NCBI GenBank assembly: GCA_029204225.1
Contig: CM055104.1
Location: forward strand, 51,886,294-51,950,293
Length of the DNA: 64,000 nucleotides
Direction: 5' to 3'
Source of the DNA: Diphasiastrum complanatum
Lineage: Eukaryota; Streptophyta; Lycopodiopsida; Lycopodiales; Lycopodiaceae
Part shown: in pieces, positions 44,270 to 55,525 of the stretch
How the letters are laid out: the number at the start of each line of letters is the position of its first letter
How positions within the stretch are numbered: position 1 is the stretch's first letter
The notes under the pieces: generated by a model
Told to the model about the DNA's origin: nothing
The model's input: the letters and a program-made list of their open reading frames with translations, nothing else
The model's database searches: none
Position numbers and translations under genes: made by a program

Positions 44270-44598
44270 AAAATTTGAAAAAAAAGAACAAAAGGGGGCG
44301 CATAGATTCCGTTGTGAGAGGCACTTTCTTTTTTTTTTTTTCATGAAAAAGCAAAAAATGATTTTACAGATTAAATTTTTTTTTTTTTGGCAACAAGATT
44401 GGTAAAAAAAAGGCATTCAAAACAATTCTTTTACAATCTTCTACATGGGTTGAATCTTCCAAGCACGTTACTTTCTCATTGGTAAAAAATGCATTCTCAA
44501 ACTTGCGTCATTGCTCTAGAGTAGTGAAAGGGTCTACCGTTGGGTAATGCCTCCTCCTTGCAATGTGGGTCAACTCCTTGTGTACATCAACCAACCTT
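44270..44598. other. Homopolymer-rich spacer, no gene
   Basis: A and T runs (for example 44329-44341 and 44380-44389). No gene supported. Confidence 0.4.
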
Positions 44599-44790
44599 GT
44601 GTGACACCATAACACTTATAAAAGTGGCTTCTCTAGTTGATTAAAGTTGCAAAGCAAATCTTCAATACCAAAATGCAATGCACGGCATTGTTGCATGGGT
44701 GACACCTTAAGGCTACATAGTTGGCTTCTCTAGTTGACTAAGATTGCAAGTCAAAGTATCAATACCAAAATTCAATGCAAATTAGGAAGA
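44599..44790. repeat. 98-bp tandem duplication
   Basis: GTGACACC (44601 and 44699), TGGCTTCTCTAGTTGA (44625 and 44722) and the following ATACCAAAATGCAATGCA-like block recur at 97-98 bp spacing. Identity is moderate. Confidence 0.8.
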
Positions 44791-45074
44791 TATAATCTCT
44801 GAAGATAATTCTGATTGTTCTCAATATGGTAAACCTAAACCCATGTGAAATACAAAAACCTAACTATATACTTGAACCAATGGTTGAAATGTACATAAGC
44901 TTTTCATCAAGCTTAATAAATTACAAGCAAGAGGTTTATGGAGGTTAGAAGATGTTATAAACCACAATTTTAAGAGTTGCATACATTGTTAGTTAAAAAA
45001 AGGTACCTAGTGATAATGGGTCAAGAAAAAAGAGAGAGAAGGTACCCAATAATTCTTTAAAATGCCACAAAAAA

Positions 45075-45400
45075 ATTTAGAACTTTCACTTTTCCACACT
45101 TTCAAAAAGTATTTATTCAAATGAAATTTAGACTAATGAACTTTGAAAAGTTGTTCTCTAAGTCTAAAACAAGTTTTGGCCTCAATATGCCAAATATGAA
45201 AATATTGACAAAATGATCAAACTAGTTGAATCTTTCACACTCCCTCTTCAACTACTTTTAGCATAGACTTTGATAACACTCCAAGTGATGTCCTATGCTT
45301 CATGAACAATTCCTTTTCCAATGTTTTGGTGAAGATATCAGCTACACATTCCCTTGAAGACTGTAGTGGGTTTCTTTCCTTGCCTAATCTGAATCCAAGA
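45075..45400 (-). mobile_element. Copia coding end plus truncated LTR
   Basis: The minus-strand coding tail (about 45400-45240, ending in a VVEEGV-like peptide like the Copia at 61235) runs into a polypurine tract and an LTR start TGTGAAAGATTCAACTAG at 45239. The LTR matches 54439-54580 and 59308-59160 for about 165 bp before it is cut off near 45075. Old, truncated remnant. Confidence 0.65.
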
Positions 45401-46455
45401 TCTAGTCAATTTAGCATCAAAGAGACGGAGTTAGTTGTCACGCGTAGGTTCGTTCCCATGAGAGCGATAGTTTAGTTCAAATTTCAACATGAATGGATGA
45501 TTCACATCTATCTCTACATCCATTAACCCTACTCTTTAACACTACTCATCCCTTAACACTACACGTCCACAATAGAGATAGCTTACTCTTTTACTCTCTC
45601 CCTTTCTCTCTCATAAAAAGAATAATAACATACAATCCCAATAACACTCAGATCCAACAATTAGCAAAATCCAAATAAGCATGAGAAATGGAGGAAAAGT
45701 GATAGAGAGCAAGGACATTCATCAATCCATTTCTGAAGAGTACCAATCTGCTTTATTGAAATGAGGAAATGAACATGAGGAGCAACTCGAGTTGGTCCCT
45801 TCTTATAGTAGAGAGGAAGACCCTGGCCTCTGAATCCTATTGGTCCAGTTTTGCCTCTCTTTTTATTCAAATTTAAAAAAGTGTGGGAACCATCAAAATT
45901 GGAGGGAAAACCAACTTTATTCACTAACTTGACATTTAGGCCTTGCGACATTAAAAGTTTCACAAAAAGGCCTAAAGTCCTTTTATTAACTTTCAACTAA
46001 TCAATCAAATAACTGGTGTGATCATCGGGTTGGACTTACACACGCAGGGTGCCAAATCCCTCTCACTTATTAACTAGGGTTAGGGTTGCCTTGAGATTCG
46101 CAAACCCTCCAATAGTATCCCCCACCAAAACTGGTGGCGGTCCCACGACACCTGCAATATGCAGTTATTGGGGACTTTTATTGGCTTCGCGTCGAATCTT
46201 GATTAAATGATGCTGCACCTTCTCCATAAAATTGAGACGTGCAGTATTAAAATCCAAAGTGTGTGGCAAGAAACAACGGCGGGCTCCGACAATCCACTTT
46301 GAGGTTGTCCATGATGTGAAGCGTGATTCTGAGGAGCCTCCCATCATTGCCACACGAAAATATAAATGAGCAACCAGCAGCTGATCTTTGATTTGCTCTG
46401 AGGCCATCGACTTATTTGGATCGAATGCCAGAGGAGGAAGACAATCGTCCCATCT
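45401..46455 (-). mobile_element. Gypsy LTR with preceding unknown reading frame
   Basis: 45410-45730 is homologous to the Gypsy LTR part at 32641-32970. On the minus strand a TATA-like CTATAAGAAGG (about 45805-45815) lies in the right place for the LTR promoter, and the LTR probably starts near 46152 (TGTCGTGGGACCGCC). Upstream of it, about 46455-46165 holds an open frame with KSMASEQIKDQLLVAHLYF and SRFTSWTTSKWIVGARRCFL, which I do not recognise. It may be the 3' coding part of the same Gypsy family. The element is inserted against Copia RNase H sequence at its upper end. Confidence 0.55.
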
Positions 46456-46972
46456 GGTTGCCACCGCTTTCCTAGCTTTCAATGCTCCTCACTAGGATCT
46501 TGCATGAATTGACTCAATAGCTTAGATCTGGTCTAGTAATGGTTAGATAGATGAGTGAACCAACTAGCTTCCTATAGAGAGTAACATCCTCGAAGGATCT
46601 TTCAGGTCTTTGTCGTCCCACTGTAGGTAAGTTAATTGGTCTTCCAAGAACATGATCTGATTACGAGATCGAGTCTCATTCTTGGTTTGTAATTCTTCTC
46701 ATAATTCCTTTGCGTTCAAAATTGATGTAAGATCTAGCGTTATATTGTCATGCACTGAAGACACAATAATTGCTATAGCTTTGTCATTTTTTAAACTCCA
46801 TTCTCGAAGTGCCACGAGTAGCTACTGGCTTCTCCTCAATTGGTTCTATCCATTGCCATAGACCTTCGTCTTTCAACAAGATTGAAGTCTTTACTTTCCA
46901 AATCAGGTAGTTTGAACCTTCTGGATCCAAGATCGTAGTGATCTTAGCTTGAATATCGATGATCAACAACAT
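46456..46972 (-). mobile_element. Copia fragments (RNase H and gag start)
   Basis: 46456-46620 encodes, on the minus strand, RNase H blocks akin to ERSFKDITLYRKLIGSL and QFMQDPSEAHWKLGKR (compare 61990-61800). 46972-46760 encodes a gag start with GSNYLIWKVKTSILLKDEGL. Everything between gag and RNase H is missing, so this copy is internally deleted. Confidence 0.65.
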
Positions 46973-47128
46973 CTTCTAATTCTGAATAACCTCCAGAGAG
47001 TGGCTTGTTGATGGATGTATGAAGAATTACAAAGATATCAATGTATCGACTCTGATTCGTTTTGATATCACTGTATCAGCATTGAACCTATATATTCTGA
47101 CACCAATGTATCAGATTTATTCCGTATA

Positions 47129-47960
47129 CTCTGATACCATTGTAAGAAAAATAGTAATTATTCTTCTACAGAGAACACGATGCAAGTTTGAATAAATCAA
47201 ACTAATATCAGTGTCTTCAATCAAGATTGTTTCTGATCTATGTACTAATAGAACAGTATTAGTTCTGATTGAATATGCATGCGGACATTATATGCGAAAG
47301 TAAGAGACATCTTTAGACAATTTAGACAATAAGAAACTATTGATCAAAAAACAAATTTTTATAACTTTGAATTTGAATCATCAATATACATCTCTTGCTG
47401 TCTTATCTCGCTGTTGTGTCTCTGATTGAGTGAGTTAGTACAACGAGTAGTGTACATATATTTATATTGCTGCAAGACAGGTCTTTTGGCCTTTCAATGT
47501 TGTAATTGTAGATATCTAACCATTTACGACGGTTGATATTCAAATAGATGCTTCGTTTCCAAGGTCGAATAATTTTTGTTTGCGAATATTTCGCGACAGT
47601 CTTATCTCTTCGTCTCAGCTTCATGTTTTGTGAATTGTTCGCGACACTTGTCTCTTCGCAACATTTTTGTCTTTCGCAAATTGTCCGCGACAGATGACAA
47701 TTCTTGAGCTTGAATAAGAAATCTAGAAAAAATTTCGTGAACTATTTGAGATAGTTTCACAACAGAGGAGCTTTGAACAAGAAACAAAATGTTTCGTGAC
47801 AAGATTCTGTTCGTGAATCTTAAGAAAGCAACAAGCTTTTACAGGTAACTGTTTCGTGAATCTTTCGAGTTGACTGCAAGACAAAGTTCACGAATCCGTC
47901 GAGTTTGATCATGAATAAAAATGTTTCGAGTTTGTGTTTGTTTCTTTTTCATCCTTTGTC
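47129..47960 (-). mobile_element. Copia 5' LTR with primer-binding site
   Basis: The complement of 47129-47139 is TGGTATCAGAG, the initiator-Met-tRNA primer site of Copia. The LTR abuts it with TG at 47141 and runs upward. A TATA-like TATAAATATATG (minus) lies near 47455-47470. The outer LTR boundary is not clear, since recognisable Gypsy integrase starts by 47990. The gag start at 46972 belongs to this LTR by position. Confidence 0.6.
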
Positions 47961-47989
47961 AAGTAAATTGTGCATTTTGTTAGTAGAAT

Positions 47990-48994
47990 CAAGATCTGTT
48001 TGATCATTTGTTCTACAAACGAGCACGTTGTCCTACACAACAGAATTATGAAGCTTTACATCCAGTTTTATCACAAGCACCGTTCGAGAAATGGGGCCTT
48101 GACTATGTTGGTCCTATTCATCCTACGACAAGAAGATCTCAAGCTAGATATATTATTGTTGCAACTAATTATATGACCAAGTGGTTTGAAGCAAAAGCAG
48201 TTCGAGTTGTAGATGCAAAATCAACAGCTAAGCTCTCCTATGAAAATGTCATTACTAGATTTGGATGTGCTATTGAGAGCGTAAGTGATCACGAAGCACA
48301 CTTTGTGAATGAAACGATAAAATGTTTGTTGGAAGACTTTTTTCTTATTCATCGGTTTAGTACTCTGTATTATCCGAGGGATAATGGTCAAGCTAAATCT
48401 TGCAATAAGATTCTTTGCAACATTATGACAAAAACGGTGGAAGCAAGTTGTTCAGATTGGGAACATAAGCTTTATGCAGCATTATGGGCATTTAGAACAA
48501 CTTACAAAGGTAGCACGAATCAAATGCTATTCCAGCTTGTCTATGGTCAAGATGCCAATTGAATTTTTAGTACCATCCGTATGCATAGCGGCAATGGAAT
48601 GGTTGGATGATGTGAAATCCTTACAGATGCATCATATGTGGCTTTACAAAAACTTTGTGAAACCAGATTGATGGCAATTCATGCATTAGCAGCAGAGAAA
48701 GCCCGTCACAAGGCATGGCACGATCGTCGATTACACAAAAAAGATTTGAAGGAAGGAGATCTAGCACTAATGTATAAGACGAAATTGATCAAAGGCAAAT
48801 TGAAGTTTACAAGTGAAGGACCGTATAAGGTGAAAGAAATCTTGAACTATGGAGTGGATATTTTAGAACATTTGGATGGAAAAAGATTTGACACTCCAGT
48901 GAATGGCAGACGACTACGCAAGTTTTGGTGGTCAGATCAGTCAGTTGTGACCAGAATGATCCAACATTTTATTAGTCTTATTTTTATTGTTTGA
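47990..48994 (+). mobile_element. Ty3/Gypsy integrase, 3' end of element
   Basis: The + strand encodes most of a Gypsy integrase. The core start is PFEKWGLDYVGPIHP and YIIVATNYMTKWFEAKAV, followed by SDHEAHFVNE, YYPRDNGQAKSCNK and WEHKLYAALWAFRTTYK. A C-terminal domain follows with RLHKKDLKEGDLALMYK and the GPY/F-type block FTSEGPYKVKEIL. This is the lineage also seen at 7880-11300. RT and everything before are absent, and a purine-rich stretch follows at about 49040-49065. Truncated, about one or two breaks. Confidence 0.85.
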
Positions 48995-49099
48995 CAATTT
49001 CATTATGTTTATGACTTGAGTGATTTCTCTTTTCTTTTGAAAAAGACAAGGAAAAAAAAGAGAAAATGATGAGCAAAAGTCAAAAAAGTCATCAGAGTA

Positions 49100-49192
49100 G
49101 TATTGATCTAAAAGTGCATAAGCTTGCTTAGGAGATCATTCACACACATTAGGACATTCCCACACGTGTGAAATTTCACATGGTATCAGAGC
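49100..49192 (+). mobile_element. Copia LTR end and primer-binding site
   Basis: CACACGTGTGAAATTTCA ends an LTR at 49178. After CA comes TGGTATCAGAGC (49181-49192), the perfect Copia primer site complementary to initiator Met-tRNA. The LTR itself is cut off at its left side near 49100 by the Gypsy piece. Confidence 0.75.
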
Positions 49193-49612
49193 CTACCTAA
49201 GTGTTTGATGCTTGTTTCATCCAAAGTTTTACAAATTTCATGCCAAATCAAGATCTAGAGAGAGTAGTTTGCATCTCCCATGCTATCTCAAGAAAATTTG
49301 GACCAAAAGAGTTCATTATCACAAGGAGATTGAATCATTCTGAGATTGTATGGATTTTCCTGCTCAGACACGTGTGAAGGACAACCCAATTCAATCTGGT
49401 GGTTCTCTTCCATGTTTGATCCAAATCTACATACTTCATCAATTGATGTGAGATTGATCTAGATCAAGAAAGATTGGAAAAGCTAGTGAGGTCCATCTCA
49501 CACCTTGTTGCAAGATCTTGCATAGGAGTTGGTAGTACACCATTATTGGATCCTATAGTGAGAGAAAAAGCAAAATTTTCTTGTCCAATTCACAAGGAGT
49601 CTTCACTATAAC

Positions 49613-51224
49613 ATGACATCTATGGGTTCCTATGTATTGAAATCTAGTGAAAGGCTAATTACCTCTAACTATTCCATTTGGAAGTTGAGGATGGAGTCAA
49701 ATCTAACACTCCAAGATGTGATGGACATTGTATTTGGGATTGAGGAGGAGCCTCAAGTCCTTCAAGAAGTACAAAAGTATAAGAAGATATCTAGGATGGC
49801 TCTCCATTATATCAAAATGAATGTATCCAATGAGATTTTGAGAGAGATTGGTGCTTGCACATCATCAAGGATGCTTGGGATACTCTCAAAGCAATCTATG
49901 AGGCCAAGAATACCTCAAGACTCCTCGCTCTTAGAAACCAAATCTTTCAAAATTCTCAAAAGAGTGATGAGAGTGCCACTAATTATGTGTTGAGAGTGAA
50001 AGATACTCATAGGGAGCTTTCTTGCATTGGAGGATCTATAAATCAAAGTGAGCTAGTCCAAGTCACACTTAATGGCTCGAGAGATAAGTATGAGAACCTT
50101 GTCCAATCATATGCCATCAAGGAGGATCTACCTACTTTGGAGGCTTTGCAAGGAGTGCTAATGGCTGAAGAATCAAGGCATGAGAACAAGCTATTAAAGA
50201 TGGAGAAGTTATCACTCAACCATAATGGTGATGGCAAAGCTCTTTTTGCCAAGCACAAAGGGAGGAGCAAAAAGCAACACCAACACTTCTCCAAGGATAA
50301 AGCAAAAGATAAAGACCAAGATAGAGAGGAGGATGACACCTCTCATGCTTCTACCTCAAAGAAGAAGAAGAAGAATTTCAAATGTTTCTTTTGTGGCAAG
50401 ATGAGGCACTATGCTACACATTTCTTCAAGAAGAAGAATCAATTCAAGCAAGCCAACCTTTCAAATGAGAAATAAGACTCTATTGCAAGTGATGGAGAGG
50501 GATCTCCTATGCTCTCTAGTTTTTCATCTACACCTTTCAAGAAGGATGGATCTTGGTACATTGATAGTGGAGCATCTTCACATATGGGTAGCTCCAATGA
50601 GTCCTTCACATCGATTATGCCTTTGGAGGAGCTAAGAAGACTATCTATACAACAAATGACCAAGAATGCAATATTGAAGGCATAGGGAGTATTCCCTTGA
50701 AGACCTCATCTTCTAAAATTCTTTCTCTCAACAAGGTTCTTTTTGTACCTAATCTTACAAGGAACCTCATAAGTGTTGGCCAACTTATTGATGGTGGCCT
50801 TGATGTGAAATTCAATATTGATACGTGTATTATCAAGAGAAATGATGAGATCCTTGCACATGGATCAAGATTTGGAGGCATATACAAGCTTGATCCAAGA
50901 GAGAGTTGTGAAATCCATGCATTCTATGTGCAAAGAAACCAAGTCTATTGGTTTACCAAATAATCTATCCAAGGAGATCAAGTCTTGTGAGGCTTGTGCT
51001 ATTGCAAAATCACACAAGAAAGCATATCAAAGATCTTCCATCAAAAGCACTCATCCTTTGGAGTTGATAAACTTGGATGTGCACTTCTCATCATCTCAAA
51101 GCAAGGGAGGAGCCACTTGCTTTGTGACTTTTATTAATGATTTCACAAGATTTACATGGCTATATCTTCTTTCTTTTAAATCTTTGGTGTATGATTACTT
51201 CCTTATATTCAAGTCATATGTTGA
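49613..51224 (+). mobile_element. Copia gag-protease-integrase, 3' truncated
   Basis: The leader 49193-49612 is followed by gag from ATG 49613 (MTSMGSYVLKSSERLITSNY; ALHYIKMNVSNEIL; LQGVLMAEESRHENKLL) with a zinc-knuckle-type cluster CFFCGKMRHYATH (about 50385-50425). Then come protease (WYIDSGASSHMGSS, about 50550-50590) and the GAG-pre-integrase region (CEACAIAKSHKKAYQ). The integrase core begins with THPLELINLDVHF and FINDFTRFTWLYLL and stops at 51224, where another LTR sequence abuts. RT and RNase H are missing. A few breaks are present in the visible part. Confidence 0.88.
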
Positions 51225-51799
51225 CCAAGCTCCAAGCAAGACCTATCTAGCACCCCCTTGCTAACCATAAACAAATCACAAGCATACTACAACAACACTC
51301 CATACCATAAGCAAGATCCAAACCCTACTTATGTCCCATACCATAAGTAAGATCAAAACCCTAAGCATACTACCACAAGAAAGCACTCTACACACCAGTA
51401 GCAACACTAGAGCATAAGCAAAGCAAACAAGAGAGATCTCTCCTCCTCCCAGTGGGCGCCCTACTACCCTCATATAGATGGCCCATGGTCCCCTCCAATG
51501 CACTATGGAGTTCCATGCCCATCCAATGAGAGAGAGAGAAGCCTAGGGGAGTTAAAGAATCTCCAAGAACCTCCATAGGCTTATGGAAGGTCAAGAGACT
51601 CCTTCCATAACCTATGACTCTTTGAATGCCTTTCTTGTGGGAGTTGGGAACTCAATGGATACTTTAGAAGGGCGCCCTCCTACTAGGTCTCATTGCCCAA
51701 ATTGTGCATGTATACTTTGGTTCTAGACCATTAAAGTGATATGGTTCAAGATTGAGGCCCAAGGTTTAGAAAAATAGTATCCAATGACTTTCTAACACT

Positions 51800-52030
51800 C
51801 TCTAGGTTCCATACCTCCATCCAAGGCATAGACACCTACCTGCCCTTAACCAAGGACACTAGTACCTTAATCTAAGACACCTACCCTTAATTCTAAGGAT
51901 ATCCCTTATCCAAGGGTCACGTGACTCCATACCATTGACCAAGGTATAGTCACTTGCTTGTCCTTATCCAAAGGCACATACCCTTAATCCTAAGGGTAAC
52001 CCTTGATGCCCACACCCATGCGAAGAACTG
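51800..52030. repeat. CCTTAATC / CCAAGG short repeats
   Basis: Internal part of the short LTR-pair element with recurring ACCTACC, CCCTTAATYCTAAGG and CCTTATCCAAGG words. Locally duplicated, no coding content. Confidence 0.55.
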
Positions 52031-52056
52031 CGACACCTACCAATGAGTAGATATGG

Positions 52057-52150
52057 TGTTGGATTTATCTCCTCTACTCTCCTAAATCCCATTTTAATAT
52101 GCCTCCATTCATGCTGCATTTTTACTCACGTTGTCGTGCAGTCTGCATAC
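52057..52150 (+). mobile_element. Third copy of Copia LTR start
   Basis: TGTTGGATTTATCTCCTCTA at 52057 and about 90 further bp match, in opposite orientation, the LTR starts at 24572 and 30104. These share the TTTTTACTCACGTTGTCG block. Here the LTR reads on the + strand. Its far boundary is unclear. Confidence 0.6.
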
Positions 52151-53356
52151 CTTTTCAGATCTAATTTTCAAATTTACAGGTCTAAAAAATAGAACTTCAA
52201 AATAAAAATCAGAACTTCAAACACTTTATTTATACAAAAAAACAATAGTTTCGATCAAAACACAAAGCTAGAATCAATCTTTTTACAAAAAGAAGTTTGT
52301 GTATATAGAGGAAGACTTCCTCTAACCATCCCACAAATCTTTTGTTAGAACTTTTAAAATTCCAAAGCCTACTTTAAAACTTCTCTAACATGATAACAAA
52401 ATCAACCCCTAAACAATTCTATAAGCATCAATACTCTCTTCCAAAGAGAGCTAGATTCATTGGGTACTTCAACTACAGGGATCTACAACTAGAAAAGCCA
52501 ATAATCTTCTTCCAAAAAAATTTAGTTGGTGATCTTAATAGAACTTGAAGAAGGCTAGAAAGGTTACCATCCTTTGTCTAGCTCTGATACCACTTTTACA
52601 AGTAGAGGTGAGGAAGTCCTCCAAATCCAAGGTAGAGCCTCCAAATGTCCTCCAAGCAACCTACAAGCTTCAAGATGCTCCCAACTCCAAGATAGGATGC
52701 CTCCACCTGCAAGTAAGGATCTACAAGCCTCCAAGGATCTCTCCTCCACGTGTGTCCCTACTCTTTAAACACAAAGATAGATAACAAACTGGCCTCAAGT
52801 ATTCACCACCCAACCATAGCTATATCCAAGCTCCAAGCAAGACCTATCTAGCACCCCCTTGTTAACCATAGCAAATCACAAGCATACCACAACACTCCAT
52901 AGCTTACTCAAGATCCAAACCCTACTTATGTCCCCCATACCACAAGCAAGATCCAAACCCTAAGCATACTACCACAAGAAAGCACTCTACACACTAGTAG
53001 CACCACTAGAGCATAAGCAAAGCAAACAAGAGAGATCTCTCCTCCTCCAAATGGGCACTCTACTACCCTCATATTGATGGCCATGGTCCCCTCCAGTGCA
53101 CTATGGAGTTCTATGCCCATCCAATGAGAGAGAGAGAGAGAGAAGCCTAGGGGAGTTAAAGAATCTCCAAGAACCTCCATAGGCTTATGGAAGGTCAAGA
53201 GACTCCTTCCATAACCTATGACTCTTTGAATGCCTTTCTTGTGGGAGTTGAAAACTCAATGGACACTTTAGAAGGGCACCCTCCTACTAGGTCCCATTGC
53301 CCAAGTTATGCATGTATACTTTGGTCCTAGACCATTAAAGTGATATGGTTCAAGAT

Positions 53357-53760
53357 AGTTGGCAAAGTGTCTTGGATGGCAAAACTTTGGACCAAATTTG
53401 CAAAGTCATCTCCTAGACCATTAAGGACAATTTGTACAAGCTATCCATCATGAATCTTCTCTCCAATGGAAGCCAACTCCCTATCTAAACATAAATCATT
53501 TTAGCAATCAAGACGATGGAAACAAGGAGATGGAGAAGAGAGAGATTGTAATATCTGTTTTTAGTTTTCGAGTGAGTTTGGTTAGTGTCTCGCTTGTTGG
53601 AAGCCTGACACTTAGCTCGATCGCTGTGTTCTGCTCATTGGTAGACTTTCACACACAGCTATTTTTGTCTCTCTATCTTCTTCTATTCTGCTCTTCTTCT
53701 CTTCTCTCTTGAGGAAGAAGTCTCAAAAACTGTTTGCAATCGGTTTGTATCTCATACTCC
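53357..53760 (-). mobile_element. Copia gag scrap and LTR piece
   Basis: 53357-53490 encodes on the minus strand a gag block LVQIVLNGLGDDFANLVQSF, equivalent to LVQVTLNGSRDKYENLVQSY at 50055. 53505-53760 is a partial LTR of the family at 24738-25149 (GTTAGTGTCTCGCTTGTTGG, GTTCTGCTCATTGGTAGACT). Both are truncated. Confidence 0.65.
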
Positions 53761-54438
53761 AACAATGGTTTGAAGCAGGTTCTTCCCTGTAGCAGGGCGA
53801 CCTCACAACAACAAGTTTGATAAGGTTGAAAACCCTAGTTAAGGATTTGGAGTTGCAAATTGTGAATTGCTCTCTATAGAGCGAGTGTTCTGGTGTTGTA
53901 AATGCAGATAGCCCGGTGCCCTAGTAGCCGAATTTGCTCTCCAGACTACAACATTTTGGATTTTTTTTTTTGATACCTCGTCTATCCAACAGTTCGAGTA
54001 ATGATTGCATATTGTTGGAATATGCATACTTATAATCCTCTTTTGTGGGAGACCGTCTTTTTTATGACATATTTCTGCATGAACCGACAAATTGGTGCAG
54101 TGTAATTTAATTTGAACAAATTCACAAATAAAATATGAATTACGACAATATCAAATTCAACATATGGGGAGACTTACAAAATGGGCATGAAAAGAACCTT
54201 GGCCGCCACTGCCAAGGTGAGAGAGCCCTGTAGTCTATAGCTGCTTCTTAGTTGCCTCTCTTTGTTGCTTGAAACAAGCTGGATTTTCTCAAAATTCTTT
54301 CTTGCAAACTTTCAATCGTCCTTGTGCACATTGTATGGCCTAGATCTGCGATCTCTCACCGCATCTCGGATCTCCAATTTGCGGTGGCTCATTACGCCTC
54401 ATCTAGTTTCAATCAAATTCCGAATCAGGGGAGGGGAC
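53761..54438. other. No gene recognised; purine tract at its end
   Basis: No domain is recognised. It ends in GGGGAGGGGAC (54428-54438), a perfect polypurine tract directly before the LTR at 54439, so the stretch before it may be the worn 3' end of an LTR element. Confidence 0.4.
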
Positions 54439-55080
54439 TGTGAAAGATTCAACTAGTTTAAGCATATTTGCTATACTTTCATATTTGGCAAATTGAGGCC
54501 AACTTTGTTTTTAGACTTAGAGATTGACTTTTCAAAGATCATTAGTCTAAACTTCATTTGAATAAACACTTTTTGAAAGTGTGGGAAAGTTAGAAGGCGA
54601 GTTTGAGTAGATTCAAATTTGAATATTGGATACTTTGAATCTAGACCCAAAAATAGTAGAATTAGCATTTTGGAGAGAAACCCAAGTGGCCAAATAGGTT
54701 TTGGACCTGCTATAAAAGGAGGAAACTCGTGGAGAGACACATCTTCTCTCTTCTCTATCTCATTTCATGCTTATACATGGTTCTATTGGGTTCTACTTTC
54801 CATTGGCACACTATACTTGTGATTGCATGCAATTCTATGTGTAGAATGGTCTATATTTGTTATTTATGGATCCACATGCGTGAAATACAGTAGCTTGCTT
54901 GTTTTGTACAGATAGCAACAATACTTTATCATTTGATTCATGTTTGATCAAGTTATACTAGAGTTTGCATCTCATTTTATGTATAGATGCTGATTTTTCT
55001 ACATTGGTGAGACTGGTAGGATATCTTCTTTTGTAACCCAAGATCTTTTTGTGGGATCCTCAATGGTCTGAAATCCTTCA
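54439..55080 (+). mobile_element. Copia LTR (642 bp) between purine tract and primer-like site
   Basis: It begins TGTGAAAGATTCAACTAG and ends AAATCCTTCA. It carries GCTATAAAAGGAGG (about 54710-54723) as an LTR promoter. It is the same family as the minus-strand LTR 58663-59308. On the left lies a polypurine tract (mark of a 3' LTR). On the right TGGTCTTAGATC (55083-55094) stands where the primer site should be (mark of a 5' LTR), followed by the family's leader to 55525. The LTR is thus shared between two internal regions or is a recombination product. Confidence 0.72.
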
Positions 55081-55094
55081 CATGGTCTTAGATC

Positions 55095-55525
55095 TTTTGA
55101 TTCAGGTTATGAAGGAGGAAATCATATCAATCAATGAATTGAAGAAAATATCAAGACTAGAGCATGCTAGAGGGGATTCTACACCAAAATTGAGTTTTTT
55201 GCTTTTGTAGATTGGATCTTTTGTAGATCAAAACCCTATATACATTCACAAACTTGATCAATTCCGATTTTTTATTTCACATACTGGATTTGGCCAATTT
55301 TGGGATCATTGGATCAGCCTTAGTGGTGGCTAATAGATTGCATACCAAATTTTCAGCATTTGCATGTAGATTTAGAATAGTCCATTTTTTGTGATTTTGT
55401 CAAAACCCTAATTTTGATTGGATCTCTAGATAGTGAGGTTGCTGGACTTCGTTTGGGTGTGTTTCAATCTTAGGAAGTGGCAAAAGTCGATTGAGGATAG
55501 ATCATAAGTTGATCAAGATTCCATG
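55095..55525 (+). mobile_element. Copia leader
   Basis: About 430 bp that match, inverted, the leader at 58648-58230 of the neighbouring minus-strand Copia (for example GATTCTACACCAAAATTGAG, GGATCATTGGATCAGCCTTA). It stops at CCATG, exactly where a foldback-type sequence begins. Confidence 0.75.

Larger units (their letters stand above)
51225..53356 (-). mobile_element. Short LTR-pair element (two near-identical repeats)
   Basis: 51225-51752 and 52826-53356 are direct repeats of about 530 bp at roughly 93% identity. Beside the right copy, the complement of 52581-52592 is TGGTATCAGAGC, a perfect minus-strand primer site. Beside the left copy, a likely LTR start TGTTAGAAAGTC (minus, at 51797) follows a CCTAGAGAG purine stretch. 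The repeats therefore look like truncated LTRs of a minus-strand Copia-type element with only about 0.8 kb between LTR and primer site and no coding sequence. That makes it a non-autonomous or internally deleted element. It sits between Copia integrase (ending 51224) and Copia gag (from 53357). GTTG occurs just outside both ends, a weak hint of a target duplication. Its insert holds another LTR start at 52057. Confidence 0.65.
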
